Assembly: GCF_018613155.1 (NCBI RefSeq) | Contig: NZ_JAGGQU010000002.1 | Span: 41,676 to 105,675 of the forward strand | DNA length: 64,000 nucleotides | Reading direction: 5' to 3' | Origin: Bacillus sp. ISL-55 | Lineage (GTDB): Bacteria; Bacillota; Bacilli; Bacillales; Cytobacillaceae | Part shown: in pieces, positions 9,920 through 18,507 of the stretch | Position numbering within the stretch: position 1 is the stretch's first letter | Layout: every line of letters begins with the position of its first letter | Notes under the pieces: model-generated | Told to the model about the DNA's origin: nothing | The model's input: the letters and a program-made list of their open reading frames with translations, nothing else | The model's database searches: none | Translations under genes and position numbers: made by a program

Positions 9920-10396
9920 TTATAATAGATTCTCAAGATCCTTCTCAATTTTACTAGGTTCTGTTGTCGGCGCATAGCGCTTGATCACTTGCCCGTTCCC
10001 ATCCACAAGGAATTTAGTGAAATTCCACTTTATATCCTTTGTTAGGACTCCGCCTTTTTGTTCCTTTAAAAATGCAAACAGAGGATCTGCTTGTGCACCA
10101 TTCACATCAATCTTCGCAAACATCGGGAAGGAAACCCCATAGTTCATCTGACAAAACTGCCTCGTTTCGTCAATATCATTGAACTCCTGATCATTGAACT
10201 GGCCGCAAGGAAATCCCAGAATCTCCAAGCCCTTTTCCTGATATTGATCATACAATTCCTGAAGGCCTTTAAATTGCGGTGTCAAGCCGCACTTACTAGC
10301 AGTATTGACAATCAACAGAGGTTTTCCCTCATAATCCCTCAAGGATTGTTCCTGGCCATTTGTCTTCTTCACTGTAAAATCATAAACAGTTTTCAT
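9920..10396 (-). CDS. gpx: Glutathione/thioredoxin peroxidase family protein (BsaA-like)
   Basis: 158 aa, standard length for bacterial Gpx. It reduces hydroperoxides, in Bacillus probably with thioredoxin or bacillithiol. The active-site set is visible: peroxidatic Cys in NTASKCGLT (about residue 36), Gln in FPCGQF (about 71) and Trp-Asn in KWNFTKFLV (about 124-130). The usual PCNQF is PCGQF here. GAGGAGG lies ahead of the ATG. It is first in the operon with the OhrR-like repressor, and its promoter overlaps the palindromic operator, so induction by organic peroxides is the likely control. Confidence 0.92.
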   Translation of the reverse strand: MKTVYDFTVKKTNGQEQSLRDYEGKPLLIVNTASKCGLTPQFKGLQELYDQYQEKGLEILGFPCGQFNDQEFNDIDETRQFCQMNYGVSFPMFAKIDVNGAQADPLFAFLKEQKGGVLTKDIKWNFTKFLVDGNGQVIKRYAPTTEPSKIEKDLENLL

Positions 10397-10430
10397 CTAT
10401 TGTTCCTCCTCAGAGAATATTTATATCGTG

Positions 10431-10468
10431 TACGATTTAATCGTATCAGATTTTATTTGTTCTTTCAA
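10431..10468 (-). promoter_or_regulatory. Promoter of gpx-ohrR with an overlapping OhrR-type operator
   Basis: On the minus strand TTGAAA (10463-10468) and TACGAT (10440-10445) are exactly 17 bp apart, a good sigma-A promoter. The -10 box is one arm of the perfect palindrome TACGATTTAATCGTA (10431-10445). This resembles the OhrR consensus TACAATTAATTGTA, so repressor binding would block the polymerase. Confidence 0.8.
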
Positions 10469-10592
10469 ATTTAAGTATGCGGCTTCCCGCAGTCTTTTTA
10501 ACTGTCACAAATCCGTCACAAAAATCATCTTCCCTACCTGTCCCTTTTTATTGCCTCGCTGTATATAGACAGTGAAAGGGCGGTGCAAAATA

Positions 10593-11375
10593 ATGACAAT
10601 TAAATCAGGGGTCATTGAAGGATTTGAAGGGTATTCACAGTTCGTTTCGCTGGAGGAGTTCAATCGTCATTTGGAAATGTGGCTGGCTGTACATAAGCAT
10701 GATTTTTCGAAGGGAGAATTGGTTGGTTTGAAGAGGCTGGCCCGTTTTGCTGCTAAAATTCCAGGTGTCAGCAACGCTAAAATCGGAACGGTGTTGAAAG
10801 CTATCCATGAGGAATACAACGAACTCGGCATTTCCCGTTCCACTTTTAAAAGGATGATCATCAAGGCAAGCACTCTTGGTATCTTCACCGTACACGAAAC
10901 AGAACGGAAAAACGGTTCACAATCCAGCAATCTATATGTATTCAATCGTTTTCCTAACAATGAACCACCGAAAAAGGAAAAAATGAACCACCAAAATAAA
11001 ACTATTAATCTTTCTGAAACTAAAACTATAAAGAATAATAAACGTGAAGAAACAGCATTTCAGCAGGCACCAGAAGATCATCTATTTGTCAGTGACAGAA
11101 TTCAAAAACCATTTGTCGATCTGGCAAAATACTTCTTTCCAAGCGCAAAGGACATCGAGGAATTCTGGAAAATGACAACGATCGCTGCTTATAAAAATAC
11201 CCAGGAAACCGAGACAGAAACCATTCTGTCCATCTCCCTGGATTCTTTTAAGCAGCTAATTAGAAAAATGAAGACCAAGGTGACAGTTAAAAATCCGCTT
11301 GCCTACTATACCGGCATCCTGAACAAGAAATTCCAGGAACTATACTTTGTGGAGCTATTTGAAATGGGGTTTTAA
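10593..11375 (+). CDS. Helix-turn-helix protein, replication-initiator-like, unknown role
   Basis: About 260 aa. The N-terminal half (residues about 30-110) is helical with a putative winged helix, including LGISRSTFKRMIIKASTLGIFTV, followed by a basic Asn/Lys-rich linker (NNEPPKKEKMNHQNK) and a second helical domain. The layout resembles plasmid and phage replication or DnaD-type proteins, but no certain family can be named. The ATG at 10593 is chosen over an upstream GTG (10572) because AAAGGGCGG precedes it. Its last 21 bp overlap the 3' end of the convergent nucleotidyltransferase gene. Confidence 0.65.
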   Translation: MTIKSGVIEGFEGYSQFVSLEEFNRHLEMWLAVHKHDFSKGELVGLKRLARFAAKIPGVSNAKIGTVLKAIHEEYNELGISRSTFKRMIIKASTLGIFTVHETERKNGSQSSNLYVFNRFPNNEPPKKEKMNHQNKTINLSETKTIKNNKREETAFQQAPEDHLFVSDRIQKPFVDLAKYFFPSAKDIEEFWKMTTIAAYKNTQETETETILSISLDSFKQLIRKMKTKVTVKNPLAYYTGILNKKFQELYFVELFEMGF

Positions 11376-11942
11376 CACTTTAACATGATGGACATTGATC
11401 TTATGCCAAATCGCTTTCCAGTTCTTTTTAACAATCCGCTCCTCGTAAATCGCAGCACGTTCTTTTGTTTCTGTAAAAAAAGGAGTCGGTTTCACTTCAA
11501 GATTAAGGACATCTTCGATCCCACAAGGAGCGGTCAGGACCAAGTTATTATCACTGTCCAATTTTACACCGAGAGCCGTAGCTCTTTCCGGAAACTTTGA
11601 GATTGCATCTTCACAGGAAGTGTAGGGCGGAATCTGATTGACAACATGCATCCTTGCTTGATTTTTAACAGACCAGGGTACATCAGGCAAGATCCTTCTC
11701 AACTTTTTTTCTAAGAGCTTTTCTACATTCTCATCAATGTTAGTTGGATCAAAATAAATAACATCCACATCCTGGGTCAGCGTTCGCTCTTTAAATTCGT
11801 GAAGTTCATCCCAGATTTTCGATCGGACAAACCCTGCACAAATCCACCAGTCAGGCAAACTCAGTGTGCTGGCAGCTTGGATAATCTCCATCATTATATC
11901 GTCACTTTGAATTAAGTGTATTACATCATTTTTGCTTTTCAA
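11355..11942 (-). CDS. Nucleotidyltransferase family protein (DUF925 type)
   Basis: 195 aa. The motif WWICAGFVRSKIWDELHEF followed by TQDVDVIYFDP (residues about 58-66) is the DUF925 form of the nucleotidyltransferase fold: a G-x-R glycine region and a DxD metal site. PFFTETKERAAIYEERI near the C-terminus is also family-typical. The substrate is unknown. The start is a TTG with GGGGGG upstream. The 3' end overlaps the convergent HTH gene by 21 bp, so transcription of the two may interfere. Confidence 0.83.
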   Translation of the reverse strand: MKSKNDVIHLIQSDDIMMEIIQAASTLSLPDWWICAGFVRSKIWDELHEFKERTLTQDVDVIYFDPTNIDENVEKLLEKKLRRILPDVPWSVKNQARMHVVNQIPPYTSCEDAISKFPERATALGVKLDSDNNLVLTAPCGIEDVLNLEVKPTPFFTETKERAAIYEERIVKKNWKAIWHKINVHHVKVLKPHFK

Positions 11943-12084
11943 ACATACAACCCCCCATTAACCGAACGTATATTCTTATAGTAACACAATGAGTTGCTAC
12001 GGGAAGATTTTCCTTTAAAGTATGCCGTAAGTTCCATCCATATTGTAAAATAGGAGAAAAATAGATTAGTTCGCCGGAGGCCAT

Positions 12085-12378
12085 ATGAAAAAAGTTATTT
12101 TGGTGATGTTATTTTGGGGTATGATCATTTTCTCCGTAATAGCGCAGGTATCAGACAAATTCATTAATTGGCTGAGTCCAAATGCTCTTTCTCTTATTGA
12201 TGAAAGAATGACATACACATTTGTTCCTATGATGATGAATTTCTTTGTTTTATTTTTAATGTGGAAAATAATAATTCATAAGTCTTGGTTCCGTTTGTTT
12301 TTCATAGTTAATCTGATTTTGTTCGTATTCTATATTTATTACCAATTTGGGGATATGGGTCTTGGCATAACTAGATAA
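12085..12378 (+). CDS. Small membrane protein, unknown (97 aa)
   Basis: Three hydrophobic segments at about residues 4-22, 45-62 and 68-88, separated by a short loop (SDKFINWLSPNALSLIDERMTYT). GGAGG lies 5 bp before the ATG. It is a lone plus-strand gene between two minus-strand genes. I do not recognise the family. Confidence 0.65.
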   Translation: MKKVILVMLFWGMIIFSVIAQVSDKFINWLSPNALSLIDERMTYTFVPMMMNFFVLFLMWKIIIHKSWFRLFFIVNLILFVFYIYYQFGDMGLGITR

Positions 12379-12426
12379 ATTGACAAAGTAGCTTGAATGC
12401 AATTAGAACTTTTCCCTTTGTTTATA

Positions 12427-12464
12427 TAAAAAGAAGCACAGGGTACGTAACATCCCCGCGCTTC
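12427..12464 (-). terminator. Terminator of the SigY-like operon
   Basis: Hairpin GAAGCxCxGGG / CCCxGxGCTTC with a T run on the minus strand, 7 bp after the stop of the last gene of the operon. Its stem resembles the one after the ohrR-like gene. Confidence 0.75.
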
Positions 12465-12470
12465 CAGAAT

Positions 12471-12707
12471 TCAAATAAGAAAAATTGGAGTAAAGAATAA
12501 AAATAGTAAAAAAATGAGTGGGTAAAATACAAGTTGCGTGATGGAATTCTCACGGATGGAAAGTACCTCAAGTGGATTCTTCGCTGGGGTATGAATCCAG
12601 TTTGCAATTCGGTCTAGCTTACTACTTTTAGCTGGAATTTCTGGTATCTCTACATGAAATTCATCTAGTCTACTCTTAAGCTCATTTTGGATCTCTTTTT
12701 TACTCAT
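12471..12707 (-). CDS. YxlC-like small membrane protein, putative anti-sigma factor component
   Basis: 78 aa: a soluble charged N-terminus (KKEIQNELKSRLDEFHVEIPEIP) and one hydrophobic helix at about 56-77 (LVFYPLIFLLFLFFTPIFL). It overlaps the upstream sigma gene by 4 bp (ATGA). In B. subtilis sigY is followed by yxlC, a small membrane protein that restrains SigY; size, topology and position agree. The assignment rests on context more than sequence. Confidence 0.65.
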   Translation of the reverse strand: MSKKEIQNELKSRLDEFHVEIPEIPAKSSKLDRIANWIHTPAKNPLEVLSIRENSITQLVFYPLIFLLFLFFTPIFLI

Positions 12708-13231
12708 TCAGGCACCTCCAATAAAACCTTTAATTTTTTTAAGGAAGCATGAAGCCGGGATTTGACTGTACCTATCGGGATCTCCAGTATTTTAGATATT
12801 TCTTTTTGCGGGAGATCATGATAATAAGTTAACAGAATAACGGCACGCTGCTCATCAGGCAGTTGTTGGATGGCTGCTTGAATGCTGAGTTTATCTTCAA
12901 GCGATAATTCCAGCTGATGATTTTGTTGATATAAGAAAGGAAACAGCTTTTTCATGGAATTGCGCCTTTTTAACCGATTGGCCATTATCTGGTAAGCCAT
13001 TCGGAATAAATAGGTTTTCAGACTGGATTTATTCTCATCAAACTGAACTTGATACTTATGAAAACGAACAAATGTATCCTGAACGATATCCATGCTCAGC
13101 TGTACATCCTGACAGTACCGATACACGAACTGATAAATAGGCGTTTTATAAGTAACAAATAGATCTTCAATTGACAACTGCTCCTGATTTTCACCAGCAG
13201 AAGAGGTTATTTCTTTATTATTTAAACTCAT
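12704..13231 (-). CDS. sigY: ECF RNA polymerase sigma factor, SigY-like
   Basis: About 175 aa. Region 2 contains the polymerase/-10 recognition segment DIVQDTFVRFHKY and FRMAYQIMANRLKRR; region 4 contains LPDEQRAVILLTYYHDLPQKEISKILEIPIGTVKSRLHASLKKLK with a clear helix-turn-helix. The ATG at 13231 (MSLNNKE) is preferred to the upstream ATG at 13270, which lies inside the preceding gene without a ribosome site. The gene starts within the end of the upstream membrane-protein gene and overlaps the downstream YxlC-like gene, so the three are coupled. I could not find a convincing ECF-type autoregulatory promoter. Confidence 0.85.
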   Translation of the reverse strand: MSLNNKEITSSAGENQEQLSIEDLFVTYKTPIYQFVYRYCQDVQLSMDIVQDTFVRFHKYQVQFDENKSSLKTYLFRMAYQIMANRLKRRNSMKKLFPFLYQQNHQLELSLEDKLSIQAAIQQLPDEQRAVILLTYYHDLPQKEISKILEIPIGTVKSRLHASLKKLKVLLEVPE

Positions 13232-13589
13232 TGGGCCACCGCTCTTTGATGCCTTTAAATACATATGCAATCCTGGTAATAAACCAAATAAAAGTCAGCA
13301 ATGAAAACAAAAAAGTCTGATGGAAAAAAAACTGTATCAATGGGCTTTCAATGTTATCTCCTCGAAGAAGGAATACAAAAAGACCAATAATACATAGAAA
13401 TGTGTAAACAGCTGCTGCTATGATGGTATAATCCCACCGTGTCCACTGGAAATAAATATCAGACTTGCTGAAGTCAATATTCCCCATTTTATCCCTGACA
13501 ACTTTTTTGTTCATTGTAGAAATTAGCACGGCAAATGTCGTACCTATAATTACTCCCGCAATCGTGCTAACTAACCAACCTAATTCCAT
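13218..13589 (-). CDS. Membrane protein, first gene of the SigY-like operon
   Basis: About 123 aa with three hydrophobic segments (about 1-22, 50-72, 85-108) and a central polar stretch MNKKVVRDKMGNIDFSKSD. The ATG at 13589 (MELGWLV) has GGAGTGGAGG upstream and is preferred to 13610. The end overlaps the sigma-factor start by 14 bp. Its place in the operon suggests a sensor or a co-regulator for the sigma factor; no family is recognised. Confidence 0.65.
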   Translation of the reverse strand: MELGWLVSTIAGVIIGTTFAVLISTMNKKVVRDKMGNIDFSKSDIYFQWTRWDYTIIAAAVYTFLCIIGLFVFLLRGDNIESPLIQFFFHQTFLFSLLTFIWFITRIAYVFKGIKERWPNEFK

Positions 13590-13610
13590 ATATCCTCCAC
13601 TCCTTTTCAT

Positions 13611-13954
13611 CCATCTACTAGCTTATACAACCGACAAGATGAAAAGGTTCATATGTGCTTCAACTTCTTCTTTGTTTTTTTTATTTAGCCACTTATTTTT
13701 GTTTATGTATCCAAGCACTTTTTCCTACTCCTGAGTCATTAACTACCCTTTCCTTGAAGGAACTTTATATCAGGCTTTACCATTTGAAAATCCTCCAAAG
13801 AAATCCCACCCTCTTTTTATCATAACTACTTCTATTTGTCGGATTACTTTTCCTCTATTTACCTGTTAATAACTGGCTTACCTACTAAATTAAACCTATA
13901 AAATTAAAGTTAAATACAGTATGATAGTACTATCTTATGTGGGAGGAATCATAA
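13611..13954. other. Intergenic region without a gene
   Basis: 344 bp, AT-rich, between the divergent SigY-like operon and the sensor kinase gene. Both promoters must lie here. I see no convincing ORF, terminator or riboswitch. TATGATAGTAC close to the kinase gene may be part of its -10 region. Confidence 0.4.
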
Positions 13955-15236
13955 TTGATCCAGGTGGTTAAGGACTTACTATTAAATCTACTATTCATTA
14001 TTGGTTTTTGTTCTTTTTTACCGATGTTTTTAGAACAGAAAGGGATTACTGTCAAGAAGTGGCTTACCATCTTATTCTTTTGTATTGCTATAATTTTATG
14101 TATTTCCTTCCCTATTCATTTAAATGATAATTTTGTTTTTGATTTACGAGGTGTTCCGATTTTCATTGGGGGGTTATATGGTGGGCCAGTTCCATTGTTG
14201 ATTTATAGTCTTATTGCCGTTGGATTCCGACTTTTATTCGGGGGCGACGGGAGTATTACCACGATCATTATAACTCTTTTACATTTCATATTAATTCTAG
14301 CTATATATAAAAGATTTAACTTATTGGCAGCAAAAGAAAAGTTAAAACTAGTTGTGGGCCTAGGCGTCCTCTCAACTATTGTCGTATTTCAAACGCCAAA
14401 TATCCTATTTGGTTTTACACTCCAGCCGGACTATTGGATAGGGTTTGGGTTTACTATGATACTATCATTATTTATTTTAGTTTACTTAATTGAGAGCCTC
14501 CAGGAATTTTCTTTTTTGCGTGAGCAGTTTATCCGCTCAGAAAAAATGGAGGTTGTTTCTCAATTGGCCGCCTCTATAAGTCATGAAGTAAGGAACCCAA
14601 TGACAACCATAAAAGGGATGCTGCAAATGTTAAAGGAAACTCCTGATTTATCTGCTGATAAAAAAAATCAATTCATAACAATCTCATTAGATGAACTTAA
14701 TCGTGCTGAAAAGATCATTTCGGATTATTTGACCTATGCCAAGCCTACAGTCCAGGCAGCACAAATCTTTGATGGCCATTTAGAAATTGAAAGAGCTATT
14801 AATGTCATTCAGCCGTTCAAACATGAATTGTATTGAAATAGAAACAGACTTGATTCCATTTCAATTAAATGCCAATCAAGAAAAATTTCAACAATGTATT
14901 GTCAATTTAACCAAGAATGCTGTAGAAGCGATGCCCGATGGCGGAAAGCTAACTTTTCAAGCAAATCAGGTAAATGACTCATTGGTCGAGGTAAAAATAA
15001 GCGATACAGGTGTAGGGATGGTACAAGACCAAATTATTCGTTTAGGAATGCCCTATTATTCAACAAAAGGAAAGAACGGCACAGGTCTCGGTTTAATGCT
15101 CGTATATAGAATTATAGAAAGTATGGGCGGCACTATTTCAGTTCAAAGTAAAGTAGGAAAAGGTTCTACTTTTACTATTAAGCTAAACGCACCCACACTT
15201 ACCAAGGAACAGGAGAAAAATAGAACTGTTAACTGA
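13955..15236 (+). pseudogene. Sensor histidine kinase with LytS-type membrane domain, split by a single frameshift
   Basis: Frame 1 (13955-14836, TTG start with GGGAGG upstream) gives six or so hydrophobic helices with the 5TMR-LYT signature DLRGVPIFIGGLYGGP, then the H-box ISHEVRNPMTTIKGML and helix 2 of the dimerisation domain, ending INVIQPFKHELY. The second frame resumes with NMNCIEIETDLIP and holds the rest of the ATPase: N-box NLTKNAVEAMPDGG, DTGVGM and GTGLGL, ending at 15236. Removing one A from the AAA at about 14819-14821 restores INVIQPFNMNCIEIE. It is either a recent frameshift mutation or a base error. The kinase resembles KinB-type or orphan sporulation and stress kinases; no response regulator is adjacent. 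Confidence 0.82.
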
Positions 15237-15412
15237 ACCCCATTTTTATTTGCTTTAAGAAGCTAACCCTGCCTTTTAAAAGTTGGGTTAGCTTCTTCTA
15301 TTGTGAACACATTTCATTTACATATGATTAATAGGTAAACAATTAATAAAATGGCATAAAAACACAATTTAATCACATCCTAAAATCAAAAGATATTTAG
15401 GGAGGATTACCC

Positions 15413-16411
15413 GTGCCAGAGAAAGCTTCCATTACTTCTTCCGAATTAGCCACTTTATGGCTTACCTATCAGGAAAAAACAATGATTTTTCGAATACTGG
15501 AATACTTTATAGACAAGGCTGATGATGAAAAAGCCAGGGGAATTATGACAAGTTTGTATGGAGAACTTGAGGTAAATGTAGGAAGAATCGTAGAAATCTT
15601 TGAACAGGAAGGTGCTATCATTCCAGTCGGATACACACCAGAAGATGTAAATAAACATGTCCCTAAGTTATTCGACAATGGCTTTGATATCATGTTCGTC
15701 CGATTAATAAAAGAAATCAGTATGGGAATGCATGCATTGAATTTAACGATGACGTTTCGTGAGGATATCAATATCCTTATGGAAGACCTTACCGCTCTCA
15801 GCCAGAAGTATTACAGGATTTGCACACAATATTTACTTGAAAAAGGGCTGCTAGTTCGAACTCCATACGTACCAATGCCAAAGACCGTCGAATTTGTAAA
15901 GGATTATGATTACTTTGGCGGGCTACCCATCAATCCTTTTAAACAGAAAAGGACATTAAACACACTTGAGATCGCCCATATTCAAAAAGGAATCGAATCA
16001 AACCTAACAGGCTTGCAGATGATTCTCGGCTTTGCCCGGTGCGCCAATGATAACGAGGTTAAGAAATTCTTTCATGAGGGAGCAGAGCTTGCAAAAGGGA
16101 TTGTCAAAGAATTGACGGAGTTAATGATCCAGGAAAGCCTTCCTGCCCCACAATCATCGGGAGGAAATGCAACTCAATCCACAGTGGCTCCATTTTCGGA
16201 TAAGTTAATGATGTATTGTACAAGTCTGTTCTGCAGTTTTTCCTTGGGAAGCAACTCACTCGGAACTGCCTTTAGCTTACGGAATGACCTGCCTGTAAAA
16301 ATGACCATCTTTACGAAGGATGTTTTTGAATATGCCCATAAAGGTGCCAAAATCATGGTTAAAAACGGATGGATGGAAGAGCCACCGCAAATGGTAAATC
16401 ACAAACAATAG
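15413..16411 (+). CDS. DUF3231 family protein (two ferritin-like repeats)
   Basis: 332 aa, cytoplasmic, almost all helical. Two halves (about 10-160 and 180-325) have the same helical layout, each ending in an F-x-K/Y helix, as in DUF3231 proteins of spore formers; FGGLPINPFKQKRTLNTLEIAHIQKGIESNLTGL marks the start of the second half. GGAGG lies before a GTG start. Function is not established; several members are linked to sporulation. Monocistronic as far as seen. Confidence 0.85.
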   Translation: MPEKASITSSELATLWLTYQEKTMIFRILEYFIDKADDEKARGIMTSLYGELEVNVGRIVEIFEQEGAIIPVGYTPEDVNKHVPKLFDNGFDIMFVRLIKEISMGMHALNLTMTFREDINILMEDLTALSQKYYRICTQYLLEKGLLVRTPYVPMPKTVEFVKDYDYFGGLPINPFKQKRTLNTLEIAHIQKGIESNLTGLQMILGFARCANDNEVKKFFHEGAELAKGIVKELTELMIQESLPAPQSSGGNATQSTVAPFSDKLMMYCTSLFCSFSLGSNSLGTAFSLRNDLPVKMTIFTKDVFEYAHKGAKIMVKNGWMEEPPQMVNHKQ

Positions 16412-16507
16412 AAAGCTCAGGGTGGCACTAAGTAGTTCGTTTGTCAAATAGAAAAACCCAAATTCACAAGTGAAATAGCCCTCAGTTTTATACAACTCAA
16501 TCACTTA

Positions 16508-16540
16508 GAAAAACGCAGAGGTTTTTTCGACCTCTGCGTT
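16508..16540 (-). terminator. Strong hairpin terminator, best oriented on the minus strand
   Basis: Perfect 11-bp stem AACGCAGAGGT / ACCTCTGCGTT. The minus strand has a T run directly after it; the plus strand has a weaker CTTCAAGTTTTT tail, so it may act both ways between the DUF3231 gene and the minus-strand genes. Confidence 0.75.
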
Positions 16541-16614
16541 CTTCAAGTTTTTAATGACTTGTTCTCCAAGAAACGCTTTCCTTGAGAGTTACAAACGAAA
16601 ACTTAAAGGTTTAT

Positions 16615-16851
16615 TCATGGCTTAATTCCCCTAACCGCAACGGTATGATACCCCCTCGAATCTGGGCCTTTAATTAAAGCAACGTCATTAAACCCTGCAT
16701 TCTTCATATACGGAATTACTTGATTTTCAGTAATGCCTCTTATGCCTTCCCATGTTTCATCTTCTTTCCCGTCAGAAAAAGTAAGGATGAAAACTCCTTC
16801 TGGCATTAGAAATTGTCTAATACCATTTAATTCGACAATCTTGAATAACTC
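16615..16851 (-). pseudogene. Remnant of a SAM-dependent methyltransferase C-terminus
   Basis: From 16851 the frame reads ELFKIVELNGIRQFLMPEGV and continues FILTFSDGKEDETWEGI to a stop at 16615. The pattern of a helix, then PEGVFILTF, is that of the strand-5 region of class I methyltransferases (LKPGGVFVL). The N-terminal SAM-binding part is absent: the DUF2812 gene ends exactly where this frame begins. An internal ATG would give a 63-aa protein, but a remnant is more likely. Confidence 0.4.
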
Positions 16852-18039
16852 TTAATTCATCTTCTCAATCACACTGTCAATGACTGAATTCACATCCGCA
16901 TAGCCATGATAGCGGACATACATGACTGCGTTTCCTTTTGATGCAAATACTTCATTCATGCCTTCTTCCACATGAACGACTAAGCGGTCCAAGTCTGGGT
17001 GCTTTTTCACCACAAAATCCTCACCAGTATCTCCATACCTATATCTTTTCATTAGATCTGATATTAGTTCATCCGCCATAGCAGGAATCCTGAGTTGATA
17101 ATATTGCGTAGAAATCGAGGGTGAATATTCATCGCTAGTATCCTTCCACAATGTCCCCGGGACCAATCCGGTCTCATCTGCTTCATATTGAACAGGTGCC
17201 AAAGGACTCCAATCATATGAATAACGATTGCCCCAATCCACATCGCCATCTATATAGGTAGATTCCGACCGCACTAAATCCGGATTATTCTCAACATCAG
17301 CTAATCTGACAATCGGTAAATTCACGCTTGTTTCCGGCAATGTTTTCGTGTCCATTCTCATAAGTTGCATGAATGGAATAATCGCACTCAATCCAACCAT
17401 CACTGTAAAAAGAAATGCTACAGAAGTATGTAATCGATGCTTCTTCTTCCAGGGAGCATGATGGTCAAGTGGTATTCCTTCGGCTAATCTTTTGCGCAAA
17501 TCACGAATGGAGAAAGCCGCCTGAAGTGAGGTATAAGCTGTATATCCGATGAAGATAGCCAAAAAAGTTTGCTGAACCATTATTCCTTCTAAAATAACTA
17601 ATGTCGGTGTACCGTCCAGGAACCAGCTGGAAGCCAATAAACCCACCATGAAAATTAAGCCAATCACGACGATAAAAGCATTAAAAACTAATTGTTTATT
17701 TAATTCCCTCAATGTATACGATTGCTCAGCAGGATCGGTATGTAGCTCAGGCGCCTCTAATTCGGCAGGTGATGAAAACACATGAAAAGAACCATAGCTG
17801 GTGACATAATCCCAGCCACTTTGACCATACATCTCGATTTGTTCAGCTGAAATTTTTTTATTTATCGATACATCTATTCTGTACCTCATGTTTTTCGGTT
17901 CGCCTTTTTCAAACTTGGCAAAATGGATTCCCATCTTTTTCAGATAAAGACCTTGAGCCGCCATATCAGCAAACCAGCTTTCATGTTCACCGATTCTCCA
18001 ATAATCACTGGGGCGGAGCTTATAAACTGATTTAGTCAT
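16852..18039 (-). CDS. DUF2812 domain membrane protein
   Basis: 395 aa. The N-terminal domain (about 1-105) has the DUF2812 hallmarks: W-F-ADMAAQGLYLKKMG, then F-x-KGEPKNMRYRID and GWDYVTSYGSFHVF. About four membrane helices follow (about 118-142, 150-172, 202-222) and a large C-terminal extracytoplasmic domain (about 225-395). It lies 4 bp after a PadR-type regulator gene and has GGGGAGG before the ATG. PadR-DUF2812 pairs are common in Firmicutes, where the membrane protein is presumably the regulated partner. Function unknown. Confidence 0.85.
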   Translation of the reverse strand: MTKSVYKLRPSDYWRIGEHESWFADMAAQGLYLKKMGIHFAKFEKGEPKNMRYRIDVSINKKISAEQIEMYGQSGWDYVTSYGSFHVFSSPAELEAPELHTDPAEQSYTLRELNKQLVFNAFIVVIGLIFMVGLLASSWFLDGTPTLVILEGIMVQQTFLAIFIGYTAYTSLQAAFSIRDLRKRLAEGIPLDHHAPWKKKHRLHTSVAFLFTVMVGLSAIIPFMQLMRMDTKTLPETSVNLPIVRLADVENNPDLVRSESTYIDGDVDWGNRYSYDWSPLAPVQYEADETGLVPGTLWKDTSDEYSPSISTQYYQLRIPAMADELISDLMKRYRYGDTGEDFVVKKHPDLDRLVVHVEEGMNEVFASKGNAVMYVRYHGYADVNSVIDSVIEKMN

Positions 18040-18043
18040 TCCC

Positions 18044-18352
18044 TTACCTCCCCTCGAGAATCTCGCTGTCTTTGATCAAGGCTTTCAATCGATCATATTC
18101 GATACGCAACGCGTGTTCCCCTTCTCTTGTGATTTCATAGGTCTTCCTTCTGCCATCATTTTCAGCCAATGAAATCAGACCATCCTTCTGCATCCGTGAA
18201 AGAACTCCGTAAAGTGTCCCCGGCCCCATATTCACCCGGCCATTCGAAACCTCAGTAATCGCTTGCATCAGCTGGTACCCATGGTTTGGCCGCATTAAGG
18301 CAAGCAGCACATAATACATCGCTTCGGTCATCGGTCCCCCAGAATACGCCAT
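18044..18352 (-). CDS. PadR family transcriptional regulator
   Basis: About 102 aa winged-helix protein. MTEAMYYVLLALMRPNHGYQLMQAI, GRVNMGPGTLYGVLSRMQKDGLI and the wing ENDGRRKTYEITREGEHAL are the PadR signature. The ATG at 18352 has AAGGGGTG upstream and is preferred to the GTG at 18373. It is in an operon with the DUF2812 gene. A set of inverted repeats lies directly upstream and is the probable autoregulatory operator. Confidence 0.9.
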   Translation of the reverse strand: MAYSGGPMTEAMYYVLLALMRPNHGYQLMQAITEVSNGRVNMGPGTLYGVLSRMQKDGLISLAENDGRRKTYEITREGEHALRIEYDRLKALIKDSEILEGR

Positions 18353-18383
18353 CAATAACACCCCTTCATTCACTTAAAGCATT

Positions 18384-18430
18384 ATTATGTCTCTCGTTAT
18401 TATGCGAGACGATATATCGTATAACATAAT
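18384..18430. promoter_or_regulatory. Nested inverted repeats upstream of the PadR-DUF2812 operon
   Basis: ATTATGT (18384-18390) and ACATAAT (18424-18430) form the outer pair; GTCTC / GAGAC (18389-18393, 18406-18410) and the palindrome ACGATATATCGT (18409-18420) lie inside. ATGT...ACAT spacing is typical of PadR operators. Confidence 0.5.
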
Positions 18431-18507
18431 AGTAAGCTAAACTTTACCAGTTGTAAACAGAAATATGTACAGGAAGATTCCTGCGTTTATAAGGTATTGC
18501 TATAATT

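Noticed and set aside
10572..10592. GTG start for the HTH gene
   Set aside because: No ribosome site; the ATG at 10593 has AAAGGGCGG upstream.
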